A stretch of 64,000 nucleotides of DNA, from positions 62,001 to 126,000 of the forward strand of contig NZ_PYAS01000006.1 of assembly GCF_003014695.1 (NCBI RefSeq). The letters run 5' to 3'. Source of the stretch: Dyadobacter jiangsuensis (GTDB lineage Bacteria > Bacteroidota > Bacteroidia > Cytophagales > Spirosomataceae). The notes below the pieces were generated by a model. It was not told the DNA's origin, did not search any database, and saw only the letters and a list, made by a program, of their open reading frames with translations. This document shows, one piece after another, positions 55,731-64,000 of this stretch. Position numbers and translations under genes: made by a program. Each line of letters starts with the position of its first letter. Positions within the stretch are counted from its first letter, which is position 1.

Positions 55731-56303
55731 ATGAATGAATCAAATGTAAGCCGGAGCTTCTGGAACGAAAAGTGGGCAAGAATTATATTCGACGAGATCG
55801 AGAACGCTCCCCATTACGAAGTATCCAACTACGGCAGGTTGAAAAGTTTCCAAAACAACCCCAAAGAAGGTGTCGTAATCAAAGGCTCAGTCATTCAAGG
55901 ATATAGATCATTGAATATCCGTGTAGCAGGTGGCAAAACCATCAACCGCTATGTACATAAACTTGTTGCTGAGCATTTTGCGGAAAAGCCGGATGCCGAT
56001 CATAACTTCGTGATCCACCTCGATTTCGATAAGCAGAACAATCACTACGAAAACCTGAAATGGGTTACAAAAGCGGAAATGATCGACCATAACCGTGAAA
56101 ACCCTGCGTTCATCAACCGGGTAATCCCTCGGCGTACCAAAAATTACAAGCTGACGGAAAGCAAAGTGCGGATCATCAAGAAGCTTTTGAAAAACGATAA
56201 TAACCGTTTAAAAATGATCGCGAAACAGTTCGGGATTACGCACACACAGCTCAATCGGATTCGTTCGGGAGAGAACTGGAAGCATGTAACCGTTGAAGAT
56301 TGA
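55731..56303 (+). CDS. NUMOD4 / HNH endonuclease-like protein with C-terminal HTH
   Basis: 190 residues. Residues ~15-60 are NUMOD4 (FDEIENAPHYEVSNYGRLKS), ~75-125 an HNH_3-type nuclease (VHKLVAEHFAEKPD, VIHLDFDKQNNHYENLKWVT), and ~140-190 a HTH-like tail (ESKVRIIKKLLKNDNNRLKM, IAKQFGITHTQLNRIRSGE). This is the make-up of phage and intron homing nucleases, but no intron or intein is present here. The second half of the HNH reads IHLDFDKQ where NHxDGxK is usual. It could be a free homing enzyme or a domesticated DNA-binding protein. Confidence 0.85.
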   Translation: MNESNVSRSFWNEKWARIIFDEIENAPHYEVSNYGRLKSFQNNPKEGVVIKGSVIQGYRSLNIRVAGGKTINRYVHKLVAEHFAEKPDADHNFVIHLDFDKQNNHYENLKWVTKAEMIDHNRENPAFINRVIPRRTKNYKLTESKVRIIKKLLKNDNNRLKMIAKQFGITHTQLNRIRSGENWKHVTVED

Positions 56304-56312
56304 TCAAAATAC

Positions 56313-56612
56313 TTATTTGAGTTTTTCAGCGGCGGAAACCGTATAACCGCTGCCGTTCGCCCCCTCTTCAAAGTCCACCGACACGCCGATCACGTACATC
56401 AGATGGCGCTTGTCTATCAGTACCTTAATTCCCTCGATAAGGTATGTCTGGTCATGCTCTGTGGCTGTGTCGAACCCCAGCAGAAAAGATCCGCTGCACG
56501 CACCCCCTCTTAACCCTACCCGGAGTCCGTAGGTATCCGGAATTTTATTGGCTTCCAGTGTCGTCCTGATTTCCAGCCTTGCTGCTTCGGTCAATTGAAT
56601 CGGGTTATCCAT
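56313..56612 (-). CDS. HesB/IscA-family A-type carrier-like protein lacking C-terminal cysteines
   Basis: 99 residues. ITLTxxA-type start (IQLTEAARLEIRTTLEANKI), then LRVGLRGGACSGSFLLGFDT with Cys39, and VSVDFEEGANGSGYTVSAAE. In IscA, SufA and ErpA the last part has CGCG; here it is GSGY, so only one of the three Fe-S cysteines remains. It therefore may not carry a normal cluster. It converges with the HNH gene (nine bases apart). Its real role is unknown. Confidence 0.8.
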   Translation of the reverse strand: MDNPIQLTEAARLEIRTTLEANKIPDTYGLRVGLRGGACSGSFLLGFDTATEHDQTYLIEGIKVLIDKRHLMYVIGVSVDFEEGANGSGYTVSAAEKLK

Positions 56613-56712
56613 TCCTGCTTGTTATTCTTGATTGCGATAAACCAGTTAACGCAAACTACCACTGTTCCATTCGCGTTTTGAAATAAATATCTGCCAAATG
56701 CAGCTAATCCTT

Positions 56713-56720
56713 TAATTTTG
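56713..56720 (+). promoter_or_regulatory. Candidate -7 promoter element
   Basis: TAATTTTG matches TAnnTTTG, 36 bases before the chosen start of the membrane protein gene. The -33 element is not clear. Confidence 0.35.
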
Positions 56721-56755
56721 TGCCTCATTTTGGCATAAAATTACAATTTCACACC

Positions 56756-57274
56756 ATGGAATATATCTGGATATTGACAATTCTGGTACTCGGCGTCATC
56801 GTGACATTCGGCATTTACCTCACTATTACGACCGTCGCCAACAAGATATTTGAGAAACAGCGCTGGGATATCCGCAGTAAAAATATCGAGATCACATTGC
56901 CCCTACGCTTGCAGGCATACGAGCGTATGTGCCTGTTTCTGGAACGTATTACCCCTAATAACCTGTTACTTCGGTTGGTACCTTCGGCGATAAGTGCGCT
57001 GGAACTCCAACAGATCATCCTGCACGAAATCCGGGAGGAATACAACCACAACGTGGCACAACAGCTTTACGTAAGTACCCATGTCTGGGAACAAATCGTA
57101 AATGCGATGAACGAAACTGTGGCGATTGTGAACCAGGCTGCGGCAGAAGTCAGCGCCGATGCCCCGGCAGCAGACCTCGCCAAGAAAGTTTTTTCGCACG
57201 TGATCGAGAAGGAAGTCCAGCCATCGACGCACGCGTTGAAGGTTTTGAAAGAGGAGATTCGAAATATTTTCTGA
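56756..57274 (+). CDS. Hypothetical single-pass membrane protein
   Basis: Start chosen at the ATG giving MEYIWILTILVLGVIVTFGI (56756); a longer frame begins at a GTG at 56720. 172 residues. One N-terminal membrane helix, then a mostly helical soluble part (EKQRWDIRSKNIEITLPLRL, QAYERMCLFLERITPNNLLL, RLVPSAISALELQQIILHEI). It resembles uncharacterised Bacteroidota membrane-anchored proteins encoded upstream of mutS2; I cannot name a family. Its TGA stop is the first TGA of the heptamer array 57272-57416. Confidence 0.7.
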   Translation: MEYIWILTILVLGVIVTFGIYLTITTVANKIFEKQRWDIRSKNIEITLPLRLQAYERMCLFLERITPNNLLLRLVPSAISALELQQIILHEIREEYNHNVAQQLYVSTHVWEQIVNAMNETVAIVNQAAAEVSADAPAADLAKKVFSHVIEKEVQPSTHALKVLKEEIRNIF

Positions 57275-57416
57275 CCGCCGACCGCTGACCGCTGACGACC
57301 GACCGCCGACTGCTTGATGGTTGTCGACCGCACCTAGTGCTAGCGTAGATCTGATTCAATAGCAATCAAAAAACAGAAAAACCAATCGGCGGTCAGCGGT
57401 CGGCCGTCAGCGGTCA
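57272..57416. repeat. Heptamer-based imperfect inverted repeat overlapping a stop codon
   Basis: The left array (57272-~57310) is TGACCGCCGACCGCTGACCG and further GACCGCY units; it begins in the TGA stop of the upstream gene. The right array (57386-57416) is the same in reverse complement. Bases 57272-57302 pair with 57386-57416 at 26 of 31 positions. The spacer (57303-57385) is unrelated, with CTAGTGCTAG inside. Same unit type as 49757-49861. Confidence 0.85.
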
Positions 57417-57480
57417 AAATTTAACATCAACAATATCCCAAACCGGCCACTCCAAAACGGCCGGCGACCAACATAACAAA

Positions 57481-59889
57481 ATGCTTTACCCCAATACATT
57501 AGAACAAAAACTGGGATTCGACAAGCTGAGGGAACGATTGAAAGAGCTTTGTATCAGCTCTCTGGGTCAGAACTATGTCGAGAAGATCCGGTTTTCTGAA
57601 AACTTCGGCATGGTCGAGAAGCTCGTGAGCCAGACCGCCGAAATGCAGCGTATACTCGAACTGGGCGAGAATTTCCCTTCTCAAAATTACATCGATGCCA
57701 CGCCCTATTTGAAACGGGCTTCCATAGAAGGCATGCTGCTGACGCAGCCTGAGTTTTCGGATTTAAAAGTATCATTGCTTACAATCCGCCTTTGCCTACG
57801 CTTTTTCGAAAGCCAGGAAGCCGATGCATTCCCCATTCTGGGTGAATATGCCAAAACAATCAAGGTAGAGAAGGCAGTTACCGACGTGATCGACCGCATT
57901 ATCGACGATCGTGGTCAGATCCGCGATTCGGCCTCGTCCGAACTGTCGCGCATTCGCAAGCGATTGATCTCCGAGCAGGCCGGTATCCGTAAAAAGCTGG
58001 ATACGATCTTGAAATCGGCCCGGAGCAATGGCTGGATAAGTGATGACGTCTCATTGACCGTCCGTAACGGTCGTATGGTTATTCCCGTGGCCGCCGAACA
58101 TAAGCGGAAGCTGCGCGGGTTTATCCACGACGAATCAGCCACAGGCCAAACCGTTTTCATCGAACCTACCGATGTTTTTGAATCCAACAATGAAATCCGC
58201 GAGCTCGAATATGAAGAGCGCCGGGAGATCAACCGCATTCTCCTCGAACTAACGGCCTATATCCGCCCGTTCGTACCCGATTTGCAAAAGGCCTACGGCT
58301 TCCTGGGTTTAATGGATTTCCTGCGTGCGAAAGCCCGACTAGCCGGTGAAATGGGCGCCATTAACCCACCGTTTGAAAACCGCCAGTTTATCGATTGGCG
58401 TGAGGCAAGGCATCCGTTGCTGCATTTGTCGTTCCAGAAGCAAGGCAAGAAGGTAATCCCGCTGAATATCGAATTGCAGGAAAAGCAACGCATCCTCATC
58501 GTTTCAGGGCCTAATGCGGGTGGTAAGTCGGTCGCGCTGAAAACCGTGGGGCTGATCCAGTATATGTTCCAATGCGGCTTGCTTGTACCTATGTTAGAAG
58601 GCTCCTCGATGGGCTTTTTCCAGAATATCTTCATCGATATCGGGGATGAGCAGTCGCTGGAAAACGACCTGAGTACATACAGTTCGCATTTGACCAACAT
58701 GCGGCATTTCCTTTCGATGGCCAACAAAAGGACGCTGTTCCTGATCGACGAGTTCGGTACCGGTACCGAGCCGGGCCTGGGCGGCGCCATCGCAGAAGCT
58801 ATTCTCGAAAACCTGACTAAATCGGGCGCTTTCGGAATGATTAACACGCATTATACCAATCTGAAAGTACTAGCGGATAAAACCGAGGGTCTTGTGAACG
58901 GGGCCATGCGTTTCGATGGCGAGCATCTTGAACCGCTTTATCAACTGGAAATTGGCCGGCCGGGTAGTTCGTTTGCATTTGAGATTGCTTCCAAAATCGG
59001 GTTACCGAAAGCGGTAGTGGCGCGGGCAAAAGAAAAGCTGGGCACGCAGCAGGTCAATTTTGAAAAATTGCTGAAAGAACTCGATATCGAACGGCGCGTA
59101 TTTGCGGAAAAAAATATCGAGATAGGCATCAAAGAGCGGAAGCTAACGAAGCAGGTGGCCGATTATACGGCATTGAAGGAAAAGCTCGATAACAACGAGA
59201 AGAAGATCGTCAATGAGGCCAAGCAAAAGGCTAAAAACTTGCTTGCGGATGCGAATCAGCTCATCGAGAATACTATCCGGGAAATCAAGGAAAATAAGGC
59301 TGAAAAGGAAAAAACCAAGACGGTACGGACTACGCTTGAAAATTTTGGTAAAAACAACCTGAAACTGGCGGAAGTAACCGAAACGCAGCCCGTAGAAGAG
59401 GAATACGAACCGGAAGGCGGCGATATTACGCCAGGCAGCTATGTCCGCATCAGCGGGCAAACCGCTATTGGTGAAGTACTTTCGATCAAGGGCAAAGACG
59501 CTGAGATCCGCATCGGCGACCTGAAATCGAATGTCAAGTTGAACCGCCTGGAAAAAGTTTCGCGTAAAACCTATCGCGCGGCGACCGGTGAAAAAGGGCT
59601 GAAAACAACTTCCAAAGGTGTGGATATGAATGAGCGGATGCTCAATTTCAGTTTCAACCTCGATATGCGCGGTAAACGCGGCGAGGAGGCATTGGGAATG
59701 GTGGATCAGTTTATGGACAATGCGATTATGCTAGGGTATGACGAACTGCGCATTGTACACGGCAAGGGCGACGGCATCCTGCGTACGCTCGTGCGCAACC
59801 ACCTGCGCGGATACAAGCAGGTAGCGGGCATGTACGACGAGCATGCAGACCGCGGAGGCGCGGGCGTGACGATCGTGAAGCTGCGCTAG
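57481..59889 (+). CDS. mutS2: Endonuclease MutS2
   Basis: 802 residues, full length. MutS domain III/core region, Walker A VSGPNAGGKSVALKTVGLIQ (about residue 345), Walker B LFLIDEFGTGTEPGLGGAIA, a long coiled coil (~520-640), a KOW-like segment (GSYVRISGQTAIGEVLSIKG) and the C-terminal Smr nuclease domain (LDMRGKRGEEALGMV, ELRIVHGKGDGILRTLVRNH, GGAGVTIVKLR). MutS2 suppresses recombination and in some bacteria splits collided ribosomes. It starts 65 bases after the heptamer element, and a terminator follows. Confidence 0.95.
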   Translation: MLYPNTLEQKLGFDKLRERLKELCISSLGQNYVEKIRFSENFGMVEKLVSQTAEMQRILELGENFPSQNYIDATPYLKRASIEGMLLTQPEFSDLKVSLLTIRLCLRFFESQEADAFPILGEYAKTIKVEKAVTDVIDRIIDDRGQIRDSASSELSRIRKRLISEQAGIRKKLDTILKSARSNGWISDDVSLTVRNGRMVIPVAAEHKRKLRGFIHDESATGQTVFIEPTDVFESNNEIRELEYEERREINRILLELTAYIRPFVPDLQKAYGFLGLMDFLRAKARLAGEMGAINPPFENRQFIDWREARHPLLHLSFQKQGKKVIPLNIELQEKQRILIVSGPNAGGKSVALKTVGLIQYMFQCGLLVPMLEGSSMGFFQNIFIDIGDEQSLENDLSTYSSHLTNMRHFLSMANKRTLFLIDEFGTGTEPGLGGAIAEAILENLTKSGAFGMINTHYTNLKVLADKTEGLVNGAMRFDGEHLEPLYQLEIGRPGSSFAFEIASKIGLPKAVVARAKEKLGTQQVNFEKLLKELDIERRVFAEKNIEIGIKERKLTKQVADYTALKEKLDNNEKKIVNEAKQKAKNLLADANQLIENTIREIKENKAEKEKTKTVRTTLENFGKNNLKLAEVTETQPVEEEYEPEGGDITPGSYVRISGQTAIGEVLSIKGKDAEIRIGDLKSNVKLNRLEKVSRKTYRAATGEKGLKTTSKGVDMNERMLNFSFNLDMRGKRGEEALGMVDQFMDNAIMLGYDELRIVHGKGDGILRTLVRNHLRGYKQVAGMYDEHADRGGAGVTIVKLR

Positions 59890-59906
59890 TGCCTCTGAAA
59901 TACTAC

Positions 59907-59947
59907 TCATACAAAAAGGGCGCCTCATCAGCGCCCTTTTTGTATGA
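59907..59947. terminator. Bidirectional rho-independent terminator after mutS2
   Basis: A 17-base perfect stem (59907-59923 and 59931-59947), core GGGCGC/GCGCCC, with A-run left and T-run right, and a 7-base loop. It lies between convergent mutS2 and the MFS gene and can serve both. Confidence 0.92.
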
Positions 59948-59960
59948 TATTTTCAAGCTA

Positions 59961-61196
59961 TCAGTGAACCGCTGCCGAAGAAGTAGCTACTGTTTTGCGT
60001 CCTTTCATCCAGAAATACAGGATACCGAATGCAACGATCAGCAATGCGGGGAACATCACCATCGTGCTCAGCGTCGCCTGACCTGCCGCCAGCTCCATTT
60101 CGTCGCCGGTAAGACCTGCCGCCATTTTCTCGGCTTTGGCATCATCCAGCCATTTACCAATTACCGGCTGCCAGATCGCCGTCGAGAACATTCCGATACC
60201 ACCGACGATCGACATGCCCAATGCACCGCTCAAAGGCACGTTTTGAGCCACGAAACCGATCATGGTTGGCCAGAACAACGCCACGCCCATTGCGAAGATC
60301 ACAGCCGCCGCATAAGCCGCAGGCCCAGTAACCGTGCTGAACAGGTAAATACCAGCTGCCGCGAGGATTGAAGAACCCCAAAGGATACCCGTTTGGCCTA
60401 ATGCTGCTACGATCGGGTGTGCGAAGAACCGCGTAATCGCCATCAAGCCGGTTACCAATGCAAGGATCAACATCGGACTTGCACCGCTCTTGCTCATGAT
60501 CAAGCCTGTCCATTGCTGCGGACCGAATTCGCTGATAGCAGTGAATGCCATACAAACGAAAATGAATAGGAACAATGGCGTAAACATCGCTTTCACGTTT
60601 TCGCCGATTGACGTCACACCGTCAACATGCGGCTTAGGAAACGCCTGTCCCCAGAAAAGGAATGCATAAATGATAGTAGGGATCAAAATAACCCAGATTT
60701 GCGCCTGCCAGCCCATGTTGGAGTCGGTCATGAATTTCGAGATCAACGAACCCACTACGATACCGCCTGGAAACCACATGTGGAAGCGGTTGAGCATTTT
60801 GCTCATCTGCAAACCTTCATAAGAATCTGCGATCATAGGGTTACAAGCAGCCTCGGTACAGCCATTACCTACCCCGATGAGGAATGTGGAGATCAGAAGG
60901 CCTGTGTAGCCACCAGAATAAATCGTCATAATAATACCAATCGCGTGACAAACGAATGCCACCTGCATGATCGTTTTCGGGCCGATGGTGTGGTACACGA
61001 GCCCTCCGATGATCATCGCGAGCGGAAACCCGAAGAACCACATCGAGTTGATAAAGCCCAGTTGCTCGGCGGTGAGGTTGAACTCGGTGCCCAGCTGGGG
61101 CAGAATCCCTGCACGGATACTGAATGAGAATGCAGTGGTTATGAGCGCAAAACAACTTGCATTGAAGAGCCTTCCGCTGTTAACTGATTGGGACAT
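59961..61196 (-). CDS. MFS sugar-type transporter
   Basis: 411 residues with 12 membrane segments. FINSMWFFGFPLAMIIGGLV and GVGNGCTEAACNPMIADSYE are seen in MFS transporters that stand next to Gfo/Idh/MocA oxidoreductases in Bacteroidota. The C-terminal half has MSIVGGIGMFSTAIWQPVIG. Probably takes up a sugar or sugar acid processed by the neighbouring dehydrogenases (inference from context). Divergent from 61422-62567. Confidence 0.85.
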   Translation of the reverse strand: MSQSVNSGRLFNASCFALITTAFSFSIRAGILPQLGTEFNLTAEQLGFINSMWFFGFPLAMIIGGLVYHTIGPKTIMQVAFVCHAIGIIMTIYSGGYTGLLISTFLIGVGNGCTEAACNPMIADSYEGLQMSKMLNRFHMWFPGGIVVGSLISKFMTDSNMGWQAQIWVILIPTIIYAFLFWGQAFPKPHVDGVTSIGENVKAMFTPLFLFIFVCMAFTAISEFGPQQWTGLIMSKSGASPMLILALVTGLMAITRFFAHPIVAALGQTGILWGSSILAAAGIYLFSTVTGPAAYAAAVIFAMGVALFWPTMIGFVAQNVPLSGALGMSIVGGIGMFSTAIWQPVIGKWLDDAKAEKMAAGLTGDEMELAAGQATLSTMVMFPALLIVAFGILYFWMKGRKTVATSSAAVH

Positions 61197-61340
61197 GTGA
61201 CTAAATGGGTTTGATTATTTGAATTAGATGATTGATTTCGGGATACTGATTTTATTCAAAGATTTTCACAAAAAAAACAAACTCCGGGGAATTCTACTGC
61301 TTTTCACTATTCCTAAGCAATGTTTTTTATGTCTTAAATT

Positions 61341-61348
61341 TATATTTG
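61341..61348 (+). promoter_or_regulatory. Candidate -7 promoter element for the oxidoreductase operon
   Basis: TATATTTG matches TAnnTTTG exactly, about 74 bases before the start codon; the -33 side (TGTTTT at 61321-61326) is a weak match at short spacing. Confidence 0.4.
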
Positions 61349-61421
61349 TAGGAAGTAAGAGTCTCTTCGAAGGCTCTTTCTTATCTGTATAATCTATTTC
61401 AAAAACCTTAAACCAACTGGA

Positions 61422-62567
61422 ATGTCAAGAAAGATCAGAATGGGCATGGTAGGCGGATCCCTGGATGCATTTATTGGTGGGGTCCATCGCCGTGCAGCGA
61501 TCATGGATGGAGAAATTGAGCTGGTTTGCGGAGTTTTCAGCTCCGATCCTGCCAAGTCTAAGGAAACCGGAAAAGCGCTATATCTGCCTGAAAACAGGGT
61601 TTATAACGACTTTGAGGAGATGATCCTGAAAGAAAAACAGCTTCCGGAAGGAGAACGCATGGATTTTGTTGCCATCGTTACACCGAACCACGTACACGCC
61701 GCGCCTACCAGGCTTGCGCTGGAAAACGGCTTCCATGTCGTTTGTGATAAACCGATTACACTCAATACCGAAGAAGCCGAAGAGATCGTGGCCGTGGTTG
61801 AAAAAACCGGTCTGGTCTTCTGCCTCACGCATAACTACACCGGATACCCTATGGTAAAGGAGGCGCGCCAGATGATCGCCTCGGGTGCCATTGGAGAAGT
61901 AAGGAAGGTCATTGTGGAATATCCGCAGGGCTGGCTGGCTACATTGGTGGAAGTGACCGGCAACAAACAGGCCGCCTGGCGCACCGATCCGAAGCGTTCG
62001 GGAGCGGCCGGAGGTCTGGGCGACATCGGCACACACGCCGAAAACCTGGCCGAATATATCACCGGGCTCAAAATCACCCAGATTTGCGCCGACCTTACAA
62101 TATTTGTGGAAGGCCGTTTGCTGGATGATGATGCCAATATTCTACTCCGCTTTAATAACGGCGCCAAAGGTATCCTGCAAAACAGCCAGATCGCCAATGG
62201 GGAGGAAAATGACCTCAATATCCGTGTCTACGGCGAAACGGGCGGATTGCAATGGAAGCAGATGGAGCCTAATACGCTGATTCACAAAACCAACCAGGGC
62301 ACACGCATTATCCGCACGGGCGTGGGCAACCTGTCCAAAGCCGCACAGGTGCATACCCGCATCCCCGCCGGCCACCCCGAGGGCTATTTCGAAGCCTTCG
62401 CCAACCTCTACCGCAACTTCGCCATTCACGTGAGGGCTTACTGGGAAGGTAAAAAGGCCGATCCTGTGTACGATTTCCCTTCGGCTCAGGATGGTTTGAG
62501 GGGTATGAAGTTCATCGACGCCGTCATTGCTTCCAACAAGACGGAGACGAAATGGACCGATTTCTGA
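61422..62567 (+). CDS. Gfo/Idh/MocA family oxidoreductase
   Basis: 381 residues. Rossmann start RMGMVGGSLDAFIGGVHRRA, where the usual GxGxxG is GMVGGS. FVAIVTPNHVHAAPTRLALE and VVCDKPITLNTEEAEEIV carry the E/D-K-P motif; GGLGDIGTHAENLAEYITGL fits the catalytic-domain D-x-G-x-H motif. These NAD(P)-dependent enzymes oxidise or epimerise sugars and inositols. The second member at 62653-63798 follows after 85 bases. No signal peptide is seen. Exact substrate unknown. Confidence 0.9.
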   Translation: MSRKIRMGMVGGSLDAFIGGVHRRAAIMDGEIELVCGVFSSDPAKSKETGKALYLPENRVYNDFEEMILKEKQLPEGERMDFVAIVTPNHVHAAPTRLALENGFHVVCDKPITLNTEEAEEIVAVVEKTGLVFCLTHNYTGYPMVKEARQMIASGAIGEVRKVIVEYPQGWLATLVEVTGNKQAAWRTDPKRSGAAGGLGDIGTHAENLAEYITGLKITQICADLTIFVEGRLLDDDANILLRFNNGAKGILQNSQIANGEENDLNIRVYGETGGLQWKQMEPNTLIHKTNQGTRIIRTGVGNLSKAAQVHTRIPAGHPEGYFEAFANLYRNFAIHVRAYWEGKKADPVYDFPSAQDGLRGMKFIDAVIASNKTETKWTDF

Positions 62568-62652
62568 TCCTGAATACGCAATTCAATTACTGTACATCTC
62601 AATTTAACCCGCGAGAGCGGACTGTTTTTCACCAATCATTCCATACCCATTT

Positions 62653-63798
<1,146 letters not shown>

Positions 63799-63809
63799 TT
63801 TTGAATGAG

Positions 63810-63960
63810 CGAATGTGTGGACGGTCACTTATTGTCAGGTGTTGTCAAGTATTGTCAGGCATTGTCAGGTATTGTTTTAATTGCATAGTATTCATGACTA
63901 CCCGGCTACACCTGACCACACCTGACTACACTTGACCACACCTGACTATTCACACATTCG
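63810..63960. repeat. Decamer-based long inverted repeat between two genes
   Basis: An outer perfect 10-bp stem, CGAATGTGTG (63810-63819) / CACACATTCG (63951-63960), encloses two arrays of four decamers: left TGTCAGGTGT, TGTCAAGTAT, TGTCAGGCAT, TGTCAGGTAT (63833-63872), right ACACCTGACT-type units in reverse complement (63906-63947). The order, including the CAAG unit second from outside, is the same in both arms. Loop about 31 bases. It ends 20 bases before the next ATG. The bases between the stop and the element (TTTTGAATGAGCGAATGTGTG) match the octamer array at 42682-42704. Confidence 0.85.
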
Positions 63961-63980
63961 ATCGCTAAAACATAACATTT

Positions 63981-64000
63981 ATGAAAACAATAAAAGGCCC
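63981..64000 (+). CDS. Start of a gene cut by the window end
   Basis: An ATG at 63981 opens MKTIKGP and runs to the end of the window. The start KTIKGP is seen in sugar phosphate isomerase/epimerase-like TIM-barrel proteins that follow Gfo/Idh/MocA genes in related bacteria, but seven residues do not support a firm call. Confidence 0.4.

Noticed and set aside
59889-60371. 160-codon plus-strand frame after mutS2
   Set aside because: It runs through the terminator and then antisense to the MFS gene.
63833-63947. CRISPR array
   Set aside because: Units are 10 bases with no unique spacers, and the second half is in reverse complement; no cas genes nearby.

Overview
The window looks like chromosomal DNA of a Bacteroidota member of the order Cytophagales; a Dyadobacter/Spirosomaceae-type organism is my best guess. 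The grounds are TonB-dependent receptors with an N-terminal carboxypeptidase-regulatory-like domain, a DUF5916 outer-membrane protein, paired Gfo/Idh/MocA oxidoreductases, an apiosidase-like DUF4038 protein, few Shine-Dalgarno sites, and several TAnnTTTG -7 promoter-like motifs. Base composition looks near 50% G+C by eye. I see no rRNA, tRNA, CRISPR, transposase or prophage genes. Family names are from memory of the families, not from a search.

Layout. 1-3064: 3' end of a DUF4038 glycoside hydrolase and an OmpA/PD40 envelope protein. 3124-16280: a co-directional surface-glycan cluster. It holds a GT-C (GT39-like) membrane glycosyltransferase, a split transketolase whose halves flank an epimerase/dehydratase fused to a polyprenyl-phosphate GT2, a GT-C-like membrane protein, an acyltransferase-3, a second GT2, a large anchored protein and an AlgX/AlgJ-like SGNH protein. 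16277-24493: CPA1 antiporter, lipase-like protein, M14 carboxypeptidase, barrel protein, RhlE-type helicase, rhodanese, dapF and rplS. 24635-31529: bifunctional NAD(P)HX repair enzyme, a DUF433/DUF5615 toxin-antitoxin pair with a frameshifted toxin, feoAB, and divergently the start of a cytochrome c maturation operon (ccmB, C, D-like, E, F to 34126). 34289-42383: Tat-exported amine oxidase, TonB receptor, DUF3817, DUF5916 and LRR proteins. 42705-51093: polyprenyl synthase, patatin, GDPD-like protein, Oar-like TonB receptor, YbfF-like esterase, lipoprotein. 51174-59889: tetrapyrrole-methylase-family methyltransferase, MBL hydrolase, pssA, fabH, CoA-binding protein, NUMOD4/HNH protein, A-type carrier-like protein and mutS2. 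59961-64000: MFS sugar transporter, two Gfo/Idh/MocA oxidoreductases and the first codons of another gene.

How genes work together (inference). In the glycan cluster the SDR domain would make or modify a nucleotide sugar, the fused GtrB-like GT2 would load it on polyprenyl phosphate, and the GT-C enzyme would use that lipid-linked donor on the periplasmic side. The acyltransferase and SGNH protein would decorate the product. The ccm operon and feoAB form an iron/heme divergon. Its CcmE has a CXXXY heme-binding motif instead of HXXXY.

The most unusual signal is non-coding. Four intergenic elements (42462-42704, 49757-49861, 57272-57416, 63810-63960) are built of short tandem units (7, 8 or 10 bp) in two arrays of opposite orientation around a spacer, so each can fold into a long imperfect hairpin. 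Three of them start at or within about a dozen bases of a stop codon, and a fifth, purine-only array (45812-45876) also starts at a stop. A second genome-layout oddity is that five convergent gene pairs overlap through their stop codons and a sixth abuts.
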